Assembly: GCF_021134715.1 (NCBI RefSeq)
Contig: NC_060021.1
Location: forward strand, 11,130,501-11,194,500
Reading direction: 5' to 3'
DNA length: 64,000 bases
Source: Daphnia pulex
Lineage: Eukaryota > Arthropoda > Branchiopoda > Diplostraca > Daphniidae
Part shown: in pieces, positions 52,101-64,000 of the stretch
How positions within the stretch are numbered: position 1 is the stretch's first letter
Layout: each line of letters opens with the position of its first letter
Position numbers and translations under genes: made by a program
The notes under the pieces: model-generated
What the model saw: only the letters and a program-made list of their open reading frames with translations
Database searches by the model: none
Told to the model about the DNA's origin: nothing

Positions 52101-55100
52101 AGAAAGAGGAGTAAAACAAAATGCGGTGGTCTAATGAAACAATGGAAACTTTTCATCATGAGAGCCTCGGCTTCCAGTCCCCGTCAACTACTTGTTTATT
52201 CCAACCGGGCTGAACAACATTGTCTTGTATTTACTATACACATATTTCGTGTCGCGTGACTGAGCAAAATGGCATTTCTTTGTTTATGTGTTTTCTGCTT
52301 TTGGCTTTTTTTTTTGTTTTTAGTTTTCACAACTCTTTTGATGTGGTTGTTTATCTTTTGTATATTGGTCTGTGTGTGTCACCTCCGCTTGTGTGTTCTC
52401 GTTTTAGATTCGGAAACGGCCAACCGTCTGGAAGTGGTGAACAGTTTGAATCCAACGGGCGGGCCGTCTCTACTTTCGGCGTTGAATTCGTGCCAAACGG
52501 CGGCTGGTAAGCGGCTACTCCGCTCGAATTTACTGGAACCCATGACGGATGTGGAGGCCATCCGTCTACGTCTGGATGCCGTCGAGGAGCTTGCGTCACG
52601 TCCTACCGACCTCCATCAACCCATCAAGGTACGAAAACATAGTCACCAACTTATCAACCATTAAAAACAAACAAATAAAAGAGAAAAGATTAACAGGACC
52701 GGGTAGCAGGGGGGGATGGTGGGCGTAAAGCATTGCGTGCGTCAGCTTACCGATTGGATTCCTGGGGCCGGCCATCCTCGATTCCTCTTGTCTCTATTCT
52801 CACCCAAAACAAATCGAATTATTACCAGCCACCAGACAGATTCCCCGACTGTTACAGCCGCCGCGGCCGGCGGCCTAACCGACAGAACGGGGAATTGAGC
52901 GAAAGGCGGGCGCGGGATGAACGACGAGAAATAGATTGGTTCCATAGTCCCGGGATTGGCTTCTCTCTTTTCTTCATTGGCTCTTCCAGACCCGAAATGG
53001 AAACTTTCCTTTTCCTGCCCCATGTTATATAATATATATTAAGAATTACAAGATATATATGTGAGGAGGTCTAAGCTCCTTTGTCACGCGCTAAGCTGAT
53101 GAGATTCCAATTAATTGTTTCCCTTTTTTTCTTTCTTTCTTTCTCTTTATCTCTTACCTTCTGGTTATTATCTTTTCCTTTTCTTCTTGCCTTTTTCTCT
53201 ATTATTATTATTCTCTCGGATTCAATTATTTTTCTCATTGATTCGGACCCGAAAAGGCTACGTGAGATTTGGTTATTATAATTTTTCTTTTTGGTTTTGT
53301 TGTTGTAGGAGATTCTGTCCCGTTTCGTCGATGTTGAACGAGCCGTCAACCAGTGCGTCGTCATGCCCAAGAATCCTAGTCCGTCGTTCGTCGAGCAAAG
53401 GATCAACGCCGTCGTGGCCCTCAAGCACATCCTCTCTCTAGTGTCACCACTTGGATCCGCCCTGGCTAAAGCCAACAGCCCATTGATTGTCGCCTTGGCC
53501 AAAGTAACAACCGCTCCCATTTATTTCCGTAGCCCCCCCGAACAAAGTTTGTTTTTCAATTTTAAAAAAAGAACCGGAATATTTTTGGATAAAATATTGT
53601 CCTTGTTGTAGTGGCCGTTGGTCCGTGAAGAGGATCAATTCTATCACACTTCCATCACCGGAGAATCCAATATAAAAGTTTATAGGTACAGGGAGTAGAT
53701 GGGTAAGAAGAAAAGAGATTCTCGTTTCCCTCTGGATGACGGTGTGACGGAGCGAAAGAGAGTTGTAGGCCCTCGGGAGCTCGACACGGGCTAGTTGTCC
53801 CGTTGATTGATTTCATCCTATATATGTGGGGTGTGTGTGTGTGTACCTGTTCCGAAACTTTACTGTCTGCAGGGCGTGTGGGTGTGGCTGGTTAGGCGTA
53901 AAAGACTCGCCAAGCGCAAAATAAAAAAAGAAGTCAAAGGTGGAACGTCGGTTGCCAAGAGACGACTCCGCCACTACTCGACCTTAAGAGTAGTCTGACA
54001 ATAACACGGCAAATCACTTTTCAAATTTGGAAGAGAGTCTGGTTAGGAAGAAACTTTTTCTCTCTCGCTCATAAAGGACGGACCCCGTAACCTTTTTTCT
54101 CTTTCGTTCATTTTTTTTTGGCGTCCACATCTGCCCCATGTTCTCATTAGTGTCACAATCTCCGGGCCATTTCTTATTCTCTATGTGGAATTCGAAAGTA
54201 AAAGTTCATCATTCCCCCCCCCCCCCTAGTTTTTACGATGGGGAAATATTCACTTTTTCCAAAATCGCTATAGCCATGAAAAATCACCGAAAGTTGAAAT
54301 TCCTTTTTCCTTTTTTGTTCTCCGCCGGAAGCAATTCCTTTTCAGTCCATCGGGTCGTATTATTATTTCCTATTGCCAAGCGTTTGTTCGTCAAATGCTT
54401 GAAATTCCATTATTGATCCGAGTAGTCGACAGGCGTCCTGCACAACAGATGAAATCATGAAATCCTTGTGCCTTGTGCGCGCGTATTCCTCCTTCGCAAT
54501 TTCACTCGGGCCATATTACATTGAAAGGAGAAAGATAAGAGCATCAAGTCAGAACTGAATGGAGAGAGACATGTCCAAGTTGATTCTAAGGAGCTTTCAC
54601 CCTCCCCCGTCTACTAGAGTTCTATGTGCAGTCCCGTCACCCAGCCCTTCTCCGTGATGATGGAACTTTGTATGTTGTAGGACATTGCATTATCTAGTCG
54701 ACTGTCCGGACAATGCGGATTTCACCAAATGAAATTCCGGGGGATTTCATTTTCCAAAGGCTTCCATTTTCGAGTTGGTCCTTTTGTCGTTGTTTGACTT
54801 GTTGGTTGTCTGCAAGTGCGGAGATCTTTCGTGCTTTGATTTATTTTTCTCCTTTCTTTTTCTGCAATAATAAGGAGCTGTCCAGCATTGATGATGAGGC
54901 GCTGCTGTCGTGCATTCAAAACGTGTTGGACGAGCGAGTGAAACCTGTCAAAGGCAAAATAGGCATGCAACGCCAGCGATTCCGCAGCGTCAAAACTGGC
55001 GTCGATCTCATGTTGGACGTTTGTCGGCGGACTCACAGCGATCTCGAAACAGAGATGGAAGGCAAGTTCAAGTTTCATCCAACGCTCACACACACTGAAT

Positions 55101-57862
55101 AATCAAACGGTGTGTCAAATGATTCATATAGTTCACGCGAACTTGAAAGTGAATACCATATAAATTTTCAATTCTCGGTAAAAGCCGGGAGTCGATTACA
55201 ATCCGGAAGAGCTGCTAGACTGCCACCATTTCTCTCTTGTCGCGTGTACAGTACGTGAGCAACTTTTGTTTTCATCCTTTTGCCGTTTGCAGAGTACGTG
55301 GAGGAGCTGTCACAAAAGTACCAAATGCCGCTGACTTTGGCCAACACGGCACAGCGCGGCTATCACTTGCAACAGACGCTGGGCCAGCCGAGGAAGAAGG
55401 GAGAAACCAACTACCAACCTCCGCCACCTCCGCAACTGCCGCCCGTCTTTGTCTGCGTAAGTTTTCACTTGATTTTTCTATTATTTGCTCTCAAACAAAT
55501 GCCGCCCAGCACCTAGTCGGATGAAAGAGAAAAATGGCAAAACAAAATGTGTTGATGGGAGCTGCTGCTGCAGAAAAGCGGGGACTTTTCGGTCGTCGTT
55601 GTTGGGCGTAGTGAAGCGCTAAAAAGTTTTGACGACTCTCGGACGGAATATAACTGCCGCCGGTTATTCGCGTTTCTCCGGCAGCACCTCGTTCGTTTCG
55701 AACCTTATGCCCCTGTTTGTCATTTTACGTCTACCACACGGTGGGAATGGGCCATTGGACCGACGGCATGATTAATAACTCGGTTTGAAGGTTTTTTCGG
55801 CCCGCAGATAACTAGGCAAAGAGTGTCGTAAACGGACCTGTTCCCTCGGCAATTCCATTTCCATCAATTCTCCAGAGTCTTATCTTTTTTACCACCTTTT
55901 TTCGTCCATATTTTTCCCTCTTGATGGTTTATTTTCTCTATTTTACAGATGAAGAAACAAGGCAATATCATTGCCTTTACGACGCAGCATCTCCTGGTGT
56001 CTAACGAACGCATCAAATCTGTCGAGAAGGACATTGAGAAGATCACCAACGTGTAAGAGACACTTGACGATTTGCAACGGCCATCAGCGACGACACGATG
56101 GATCTCACCACGCCCCCACGCCCATTTGTCTTTTGGAACGTGGGTGGCGGTCGTCTCAGTGATCCCGCGAGTCGTCCATGGCGACGTGACCGGAACATTT
56201 GGTCACTTTGATGTCCACCTTCTCGTCTCTTGATGTTTATGCGTGCCACTTAAATTGGTTTGATGCTGATGATGTTGTTGGATGATGTTGCAGGGTCATC
56301 GAGGATCTCCTGTCCAAGACGCGGAGCGACATTGGATCCCTGTACAAACTGCGTGAAATCGTTTGCCAACTGGACGTGATTGTTTCGTTCGCTCAAGTCA
56401 GTTCCGCCGGCGGATTCTGTCGTCCCACATTCAGCAACGAGCTCGTCATCCGTTCCGGTCGCCATCCGATCCTGGATCACTTTTCTCCTAGCGCCCTCGT
56501 CTCCAACGACACGGTCAGTCGGCGTCAGCCTCTCTTGTCCAATTTCGTGTCACGTTGCCATAGACATAAATAATAATCGGCGCACCACTTTGCTTCTTCC
56601 AATTGGGTTTACTCCTCCTCCTCCGCCATCCTCCGTCATCCTTCCCCCCCACCCCCTCCTACGGACTCTATACAGGAAATGACGGTGGAATCCAATTTCC
56701 ATGTCATCACCGGAGCTAATATGAGTGGCAAAAGCACCTACATCCGCCAAGTGATGCTACTGCAAATAATGGCCCAGGTTCGTTCGCTTTATACATTTGC
56801 ATAATAATTAGACGTGTACAATACGACATCTAGCCTGCTGGCCCCCTTCAGCAAAAAAAGTCAATTTTTCCTTGTTGTTTGTTCCCTCTTTTCCAGGATA
56901 TAAATAGATTGTCTGTCTGTTATGTTTTTTTCAACAGGCATAGTTAAATTTGTAAAGCTAACATTGGCTCCGGGGAAGTTGTTTTTGGCAGCGGATCTAT
57001 CAGTTAATGAGGTGCTTTATTTTTTATTCGTGCCTTTTCCCCCTGAAGCATAATGGGAGAGCGGGAGGTTCAAATTTGTGTCGGTCAAATTCCCAGGGAC
57101 ATAATCCATCTTTTTCCTTTCGTTTTCCTTTCGTTTGATAGGATCCGTCCCGGGGTGAAAAATGCATCAACTAGAAATCGATCGATCGATTCGAGTAATA
57201 ACTTATTTCTTTCTTTCTTTTTAATATATTTTCCGTCGTGACTTGAACCAACACGGTGACTGTTATGAAGCAACGCAATACTAAAAAAAAGGGCGAGTTA
57301 TTGCCATAGCAATCGTTGAGCGAGCGAACGCTGGTGGGCCCGGCTGCCCAGGTGCGGTAAAGTAACACACGGCAACAACATGCATAATTGATTGAAGAGA
57401 AAGCCAAACAGAATCGCAAGTTGCATAGACTACGGTTAGTTTATATGCCGGGAACGTGAGTGGGAGTCGCCGAGAGAGACTATTACGAAATGCGAAACAA
57501 AAGTCGAAAAGTAGGAGCCCGAGATGAATATAATATACATGGTGGTTGGAAGGGAGGGAGAGGGGGTCTGTGGTGTGTGTGTGTGTGTGTGGATTGTCCT
57601 GTTGATGATGAGCTCTCGGTTTTGTGTTAAACTTTATCCTCCCGACGACCCCACCGCCATATATATCCTTGGAGCTCTCTTAACATTTTCTATATCTCTT
57701 GTTCTCTCTCTCTCCCCCCCGCGTTTTAGATTGGTTGTTTTGTTCCGGCCAGCAGCGCTTCATTCCGGATTGCTGATCAAATGTTCTCCCGGCTCGGCAC
57801 TCACGACCGTTTGGAAAACAACGCCTCCTCCTTCTCTCTCGAGGTAAAGCAGCGATAGATAA

Positions 57863-57893
<31 letters not shown>

Positions 57894-60800
57894 TAAAAAT
57901 AAAACACAAGGCTCATACTACATGAACGCAGAACACACAAACCTCTCAAGAGAATCATCTCGGTTTGTTTTGTTTGTTTCTTTTCTTTCCTTATTGTCTG
58001 TGCGTTCGTTCTTATCTCACCACTCTTTTGATATGATTACGTTCCCTTTATTTTTGTGTGCCAGTCCCCCCCCCCTTCTCCCTCGGCTTTATCTTTATAT
58101 ATTTTTCTTCTTCTTCTCTTTTATTATTTGGATTGTTTCGCTTATGCTTATTTCCCAAGGAATCCTCAATGTCGAGAAAAACGGGAAAGAGAGAGAGAGA
58201 GACACAGAGAACTTTCTTCTTCTTCTTTGTCTGACGATCATCAATTTGATTGACGTGACGCGTTGTCTGTCCCAGTAAAAGAAAGAAAGAAAAAAAACTC
58301 CGACAACATTCCTGGGTTGAGACTCGTGTTATGGAAGTCATAGGGAGGAGGAGATGAACTTCGTGCCCGGAATATGAGGCAAAGACAAGACCCTCCCCCC
58401 TTTTGTTTTATTCCTTTTTTTCTCTTGCTACTTTCTTTTCTCTTATTCTCGACCCTCAAACTCTTATTTTATTACATCCAAACCGAGGAGAAAAGTCCTA
58501 GAAAACAAATCCCAGGGTGTTTGGCTTCTTGTGTACCAGTACACCCCCCTCAAACAGTCTGTGTGTGTGTGTTGGTTTGCGTCTTGTATTTACGCCGACA
58601 TATTGATCTCGATCTCATTTCGCTTACGTGGTCGGCTAGAGAGAGAAAAGAGAGAGATAGACACGAACGCGCCAGTCTCACCGGCTGTGTTATATGGTCG
58701 GTCCCCAATGGGCGGAAACTATAGGAGCCCGGGCTAGAAAGGGAAACCGTTGGGCTCTAATATGTTGAGAGAGGCTCGTTTTTCTTCTTCTTCATCTCCA
58801 TCAATAAAGTTGCTTCCACTTTGGATTGAACATTATGCATAAAACCCCGTGGAAATGGGGGCTGAAAAACAAATGAGGAGCTTTGGGGCCAGCAAATCGA
58901 CTCGAGCCAAAGAAATGAGAGTTTACTTTCGCACGGCTATCATCCCGACGCCTTATTTTTTGGGCTTGCACGTCGCTTACATCTGCGCACAGCCAATGAT
59001 GAATTATAGATTTATTTATATTTCATTTTTTAACATTCTTTTTAAAGAACGTTGGGTAGCATCAAGCTCTTGTCCAGCTGTCTTCTTTCCTTGACAGTTG
59101 CACTGTGTGTACACACCATAACTCCCTTCCTTTTTCAATTGCATTCTTCGCAAAAAGTTTTTATCATTTCCTTCCATTTTTTTTATTGCCAGATCCTTTT
59201 TGTCCGGTTGGTACGATAAGGCCCGTTAGTATACTGCACAATAGTTTACTGTTGATAGTAGTAGTAGTAGTAGTAGTAATAGTAGTAGCAGCTCCCGGAA
59301 TCGGTTATTCCGGCATGATGCCTTAACTCTTTCTCGAGCTCTTTTCTCGAGCTGTCACCAAAGTCTCTTTTGTTCCTCTTCTTTTTCTTCTCCTTCTTCT
59401 TTTCTTCAGGGCTGTTATCGTTCGAAAAACTTGTAGACCGTACGTCAGTTTCCCATGAGTCGGGACTATGTACCCGAGTGGCTTGGCCTTTGATATGCGG
59501 CGGTGGTGGGCGACTTGTGCCTCCGTTTTCTTTTCTTTTTCTCTGCAAAACAACAACTTGGGTTTCAATAGATTGATACTCTCTACGTGCACGGCTACTA
59601 CAAGACTTTCCTCTCACGACTCACGACGACCAACTTCTACAGACGACTCCCCCCCTACTTGACTTTTTTGATCCGATTCGATGGAGCGGATGGAGCGGAG
59701 TAGGAAAAGAGATTCTCTCGAGTGTGTTTGGGGGATTCATTCAACAGCCGCAAAAAGTTTGGATGACATTAGGAAGAAAAAAAAAGAAAACCCAAACGAC
59801 GACAAACTCCAGCCGCGGGATCTCACCCGTGATGATTGCAATTAGATAACTTGAAAGAAATGCCGGACCGTCGGTTTCTATCCTTTTCGATCGTGGTACT
59901 AATGAACATGGGTGAAAAGTTTTTTCAAACGATCTTGATGAGACCGTAAGAAGCTATTCGCTCCGTAATGAAGAGGAAACGGTCGCTGCAGATGACGCTC
60001 TCATCCATCTGAAATGTGTAATGCGTGTTGTTGCCCGGCCACCGTCTTTTTTTTATTTTTTAAATATCTTTCTCTCAAAGAGAATCTGTTATGTAAACGA
60101 TGCAAGGAGGAAACAACCAACCAAGCTTTTTAAAAATATATGCAAACGAGAAAATCTCTGCGATGCTCAATTCTCTGCTGTGCGGAGGCCACTGGGCCTC
60201 TATGTAATTTCACGTTTTCGTGCAGTGTAGTCAGTCGAAGAGGGAGGAATCTAATCATTATTCTCTCTCTCTCTCTCTCTTGGTAATTGCACCGGCTTGT
60301 TGTAAGTAATGTCCCTGGGCTGATTATGTTTCTGACACGACAGATGACGGAGATGAATTATATTGTCCGCAACGCCGGGCCCGGATCTTTGGTCATCATC
60401 GACGAATTGTGCAACGAGACGGCCGCCGATCAAGGCAGTGCCATCTGCTGGAGCATTTGCGAGGCCCTGATGATGACCGAAGCTTGGGTCATGATTGCAA
60501 CACACACGCCACTCATCACCAAATTGCAGGATCTCTACTTTAACGTTACAAAGTCTGTGCTCATCTCGTTACCTCGTTCTTGTCTTTTGTTTATTCAATT
60601 TGGAAATTGTTTCTTTTCTATTTTCCCTTTTATTTCAATTTCCCTTGCGGGGAATCCTAATTATTCGCCGCGGTCCCTGCTCTCCCCCCCCCCCCCGCAA
60701 CTCGTCCGATCGCGTGGTTCAATGAAAACTGGCGGATTGCAGTTACCACATGGAAGTCCTAGAAGAAGAGCGCGAAGATGGGCGATCTAAGCTGAATTAC

Positions 60801-61570
60801 ACTCATGTCATCCGACCTGGCGTCACGCAATTGGAGAATTACGGTCCGTTTCCTCTGACAATAATCCACTTTTCTGTCTCAATATTATTGCTCTTTTCTT
60901 TTGTATGAAAACAAAAAAAAAAGAAATACCGCATCCAACCTCTTCCGGGGCCCATTTATTCTAGTTTGATATGACTATACTATTGCCCCCCTTTTACTGC
61001 TATAAACCTCACCAGTACGTTACTCCGCGCGACCCTCTTCCGGACGATTCATCATGTCTTATTGTTGCGTCCAGGCATGAAATTGGCTTGCATGGTCGCG
61101 TTCCCTCCCGAAATCCTGACCAGAGCAAAGGAGCTGATCCCGATTCTTTCTGCCAATTTGAAGGTATAATACAAATACAATTTGCGTGCGTCCAAAGAGA
61201 GAAGAAAGAGAGACGGATGACGGTTATTGTTGTTTAGTCGTTGGTAGCTCAGCTGGAAGCTATTATTTACAGTATATATCCCACCCATTTTTGTGTGATC
61301 GATTTCTATCCGTGGACTTAGCGGGACTAATTGCCAATTTTCTACGTGTATTTCTTTCTCCTACACCAGCCGCTGCCGAAGACGACCTTTGACTTCAAGA
61401 TGAACAAGCTCAACTATGCCCTGCACAAGAAGCTGGTGGATATCGGGCGCCGGATGGATTCTCTGCCCGACCAGACCTTCCTAATGGAGATGCAGCGTGT
61501 TCGCCAGGCTTACACGGACGAGCTCAACAAGATCATGGAAGAGCACGAAGCCGAGACCAGCGCAAACTGA
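46114..61570 (+). CDS. MSH4: MutS homologue 4 (MSH4), meiotic crossover protein, 16 exons
   Basis: MSH4 pairs with MSH5 as a sliding clamp that stabilises meiotic recombination intermediates and promotes crossovers. Exons: 46114-46939, 47742-47890, 49240-49430, 49505-49626, 52408-52628, 53309-53503, 54875-55061, 55293-55456, 55949-56052, 56294-56513, 56676-56777, 57730-57843, 60344-60552, 60743-60843, 61075-61163, 61370-61570; 3195 nt, 1064 residues. Exon 1 is a Ser/Thr/Pro/Gly-rich extension of 275 residues, with no MutS mismatch-recognition domain, as expected for MSH4. The connector and lever domains follow. Walker A is GANMSGKS (806-813); Walker B is LVIIDEL (Asp885, Glu886). The next motif, normally GRGT, is CNET here. 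NASSF and ATHTPLI correspond to the usual STF and ATH motifs. The intron after exon 7 is GC-AG. The 15.5 kb span is due to long introns. Confidence 0.93.
55062..55292 (+). other. Non-canonical GC-AG intron in MSH4
   Basis: The only donor that keeps frame between GAGATGGAAG and AGTACGTGG is AG|GCAAGT at 55062. GT alternatives at 55066 and 55073 would give the wrong phase. AG|GCAAGT is the strong form of the GC donor consensus. Confidence 0.7.
57862..57893. repeat. (GATA)n microsatellite in MSH4 intron 12
   Basis: About eight tandem GATA/ATAG units, 19 nt after the exon 12 donor. Confidence 0.9.
59256..59289. repeat. (AGT)n microsatellite in MSH4 intron 12
   Basis: About eleven AGT units with one AAT interruption. 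Confidence 0.9.
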
Positions 61571-61705
61571 TGGAAAGTCTGCCCGTCTCCGTCTCCCCCG
61601 TTGATGTCAACTTTGTCATTTCATTCGTCGTGCGCTGCACCAGACGGTTCACGTTTAAATCATTTTCAACCCACGCCAATTCCCTCGTTCCTCGCCCCGT
61701 TTCTT

Positions 61706-61711
61706 ATTAAA
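61706..61711 (+). terminator. Candidate poly(A) signal of MSH4
   Basis: ATTAAA about 135 nt past the MSH4 stop codon, on the plus strand. Confidence 0.45.
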
Positions 61712-63410
61712 ACTGTAACACTTGCCACCCGGAAATTGAATCTTTTATTCCGTTCACTTGTAAAACGTTTCCCGGCTTTTCAAAAAAATGTTTGACATTT
61801 TTCGAAAGCTTTAATAGATAATATAATCCAGAGCAGCTGTATGTAGATAATTTCTGAAAGCTTTTGCATTCCACCTTCTTATACGTTTCTGTAAATGATC
61901 CCATGAATGATTAATAATGAGACCCCGCCTATTCCATTTCGAATTGTCTCCCTCCGTCGACCCCCGAGTGCCGTTTTCTTCCGCCCTTTTACGCCTTGAC
62001 GTATTCATTATTTTCTCTTTCATCCGGTGCCAATTGAATGATGGCTGGTGACAGATCCTGATCACAAGCGCCTTTACTTGGCAGCAGCCATCGGAACTCG
62101 ATTACTCCTAGCTTCTCTACGTTTCTAACTCAGAGTCTTCTCTTCAATAATTGATTTGCCAGGTTTTTTTCTTTTTTTTCTTTTTGCCATCCGTTCCCGG
62201 AAGAAGTTTAGCACAGGCAACCCCCGGCGGCAATTCGGAAACAGCTCGGGTAAATAAAGAAAAATATATACATACATATACTTGTCAAAGAGGAAATGTA
62301 TTTTCACGTGCAACTGAATTGTCTTTTTCTCCCGTCTGACTCTGACAGACACAGTCAATTGTTATTTTTCCTTTTTTTCTTTCTTCTTTATGACGCAACC
62401 CAGGCGAACGACAGCAGCACGCGAAAACGAAAGCCGATGCTGGAATAAGGTCGACTCAAAGAGGGCCGGCATCACGCGGGCCGGCAGCAGCAGCTCTTCC
62501 ATTTCTTTTGTCTACAGCGTCAGCTGACGTTGTTGTTGTTGTTGTTGGTCGTCGTGACTGTGAATAAGCCGATTAAGACAGAGTGTGCGCGTACGAGTCG
62601 TCGTCGTCGTCGTCGGGAGTTTTATAATCACGACCGGAGAGTGGGGGGAGTTGATGGTCTGCATGTGGATCCTATACCGCCCTCCTTCCTTCCTTTCCCC
62701 CCGTGGTTTATTGATCCAGCGTCGAATGGCGTCTGCTACTCTTTTATGAGTTTTACTATCGACGTCTTCTTTCCCCCCTTCGAAATTCCTTTTTCTTTTC
62801 TTTCCTCGATTCTTTCGTTGGTTGTTGCCAACAAAGTTCAAGCTGGGATCGTCGGCGGATGCCGAACCCATCGACTAGTACACTCCTACCCTTCCGTCCG
62901 CGTGAGCGTGAGCGTGAGCCAGAAAGCGCAGCGCCACCGCACTGACTCTCTCTCTCTTTCTTCTTTTTCTTGTTGGCCGTTTTCCGTGTCGATAGCATTT
63001 TTCGTCGGTATTCTCCCGGTCCGGCAGACAGGCGTCTCTACCATCGGGCCGTCTATCGACTCGGCTGCTACCGCGCCTTTCAGCTGTCTGCTGCTGTTTC
63101 TCTCTCTCTTTCCCTCCCCGTTGGACTGTTGGCTGTCGGCTGGATACAGCGCGGAAGCGGAATTGTGCAGTGCCGGCAGAGCGACCGGCTTGTGTTGCTG
63201 TGCGCTGCTCTGTGGACGGGACACAACAGAGGAGTGACGCGATTCCGATCAGGATCCCCTTTTCAAACGTCTCTCTCTTTTATTTCTTTCTTTCTTTCTT
63301 GTTTTCCTCTCGTTGGATGTGATTGTGATTGTGTGCTGCCCGTGATTGTGTGTTTTTGAGGTGATAAAACGGACAGATTCAGTGACAGGACTCGTCTGGA
63401 AACGTCGGCG
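61712..63410. other. Intergenic and PAQR4 leader
   Basis: Between the MSH4 3' end and the next start codon. The right half (62400-63400) is GC-richer, with a (GTGAGC)n run near 62899-62918 and (CT)n stretches, and probably holds the promoter and 5' UTR of the PAQR4-like gene. No other gene is supported. Confidence 0.4.
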
Positions 63411-63764
63411 ATGGATTCGTTGAACGGATGCGCTCATCATCGGGAGACGACAGATCGCAATGGAATCGATGACATCAGTAACGGCCATGGGAAAAGGCCA
63501 GCCGGTCGGCGTTTACTCAAATGGACCCAAGTTCGTACTACCCCTACTACTACTAAAACAACTTTATCAAATTGCTTCGATTGTTTCGGTAAACATTTGT
63601 ACATTTTGTGTCCGTTTGTTCTGTTTCTTTGTGGGGATAGGTGCCTGACCATTTGAAGTTTAATCCTTACATCCACGAAGGCTACCGTCCACTAGCTTCA
63701 CTGGCCGGCTGCATCAAGAGCTTGGCATATTTTCACAACGAGACGATCAACATTCTGACTCATG
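63411..63764 (+). CDS. PAQR4: PAQR4-like receptor (progestin/adipoQ receptor family), 5' part only
   Basis: Member of the seven-transmembrane PAQR family, which includes the adiponectin receptors and ceramidase-related membrane proteins. Two coding exons are visible: 63411-63530 (40 codons) and 63641-63764, with the donor CATG|GTACGT; the rest lies beyond the window. After a hydrophilic, charged N-terminus (residues 1-35) comes LLKWTQVPDHLKFNPY, EGYRP, GCIKSLAYFHNETINILTHG. This matches the PAQR4 start (LLDWASSPPHLQFN, TGYRP, GCLRSLFYLHNELGNIYTHG) better than AdipoR or PAQR3. The membrane helices and the zinc-binding histidines would lie downstream. The start ATG has a good context (GGCGATGG). 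Confidence 0.8.
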
Positions 63765-64000
63765 GTACGTTATTATTATCCGCTGTCTTTGAGCACAAAA
63801 AGATCATCATGTGCAAATGGCAGGCCGCTCATTTTTTGCTGTACACGTTCCCTAAAACCCCCCCTGGCCCGGAGTTTCCAGGGCCAGATGGCAAGGCTCC
63901 CAAAGTCATCGCCGTAATGAGGGCACGTCCACTGCATCAAATCCGGCTGTGCGACTCTTTCGCCTTTTTGCTTTTTCCCCTTCCCGCACGATATGAGACC
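63765..64000 (+). other. Intron of the PAQR4-like gene, truncated by the window end
   Basis: Follows the donor at 63765. No acceptor or further exon was recognised before the window ends. Confidence 0.6.

Larger units (their letters stand above)
57844..60343 (+). other. Long MSH4 intron 12, no gene inside
   Basis: 2.5 kb of T/C-rich DNA with microsatellites and a (CT)n run at 60262-60280 ahead of the acceptor region. No nested gene is supported on either strand. The other long MSH4 introns (47891-49239, 49627-52407) likewise hold only short unrecognised frames. Confidence 0.5.

Noticed and set aside
52716..53032. Overlapping plus- and minus-strand frames in MSH4 intron 5
   Set aside because: They lie between well-supported MSH4 exons, have no recognisable motif, and overlap each other.
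61052..61288. Minus-strand frame across MSH4 exon 15
   Set aside because: It is antisense to a confirmed exon, with no homology.
62530..63237. 235-residue frame upstream of the PAQR4-like gene
   Set aside because: Starts at a non-ATG codon, composition is Ser/Leu/Arg from CT-rich DNA, and it has no motif; better read as promoter and leader.

Overview
This is a eukaryotic nuclear window. It carries intron-rich protein genes with short GT-AG introns (mostly about 60-90 bp in the compact genes), single poly(A) signals, no operon-style bacterial features and no rRNA or tRNA that I could find. The gene set (MSH4, ADAR, a type-3-like adenylyl cyclase, PiT phosphate transporter, MED30, p31comet) is metazoan. 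The compact style, short introns and protein character fit an arthropod, most plausibly a branchiopod crustacean such as Daphnia; that species-level guess is inference.

Layout. 1-2900: no supported gene. 2.9-17.1 kb: a dense cluster of small housekeeping and cell-cycle genes: dUTPase (-), KTI12 (+), CTDSPL2 (-), a tiny unrecognised ORF (+), UBE3D (-) overlapping DCPS (-), an F-box/WD40 gene (+), p31comet/MAD2L1BP (-) and ADAR (-). 17.2-25 kb: about 8 kb of non-coding sequence that probably holds the promoter and leader of the PiT/SLC20A phosphate transporter (+, 25.2-27.1 kb). 28.6-30.0 kb: MED30 (+) with a Met/Gln-rich N-terminus. 30.2-41.8 kb: a 20-exon adenylyl cyclase (-) that I could assemble in frame to 1107 residues. 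46.1-61.6 kb: a 16-exon MSH4 (+), assembled in frame to 1064 residues. 63.4 kb to the end: the first two coding exons of a PAQR4-like receptor (+), cut by the window edge.

The genes are functionally mixed. Several deal with nucleic acids or the cell cycle: dUTP removal, tRNA wobble modification via Elongator, mRNA cap scavenging, RNA editing, Mediator, meiotic crossing-over, spindle checkpoint silencing and ubiquitin ligation. This looks like ordinary gene crowding, not a pathway cluster. Exon boundaries were placed by reading splice sites and checking that summed exon lengths are divisible by three; no transcript evidence was available. I see no mobile-element gene, virus or toxin. The most unusual points are the DCPS/UBE3D same-strand overlap, the degenerate signature motif and GC-AG intron in MSH4, the internal duplication in MED30, and three palindromic TCACGTGA boxes upstream of the phosphate transporter.
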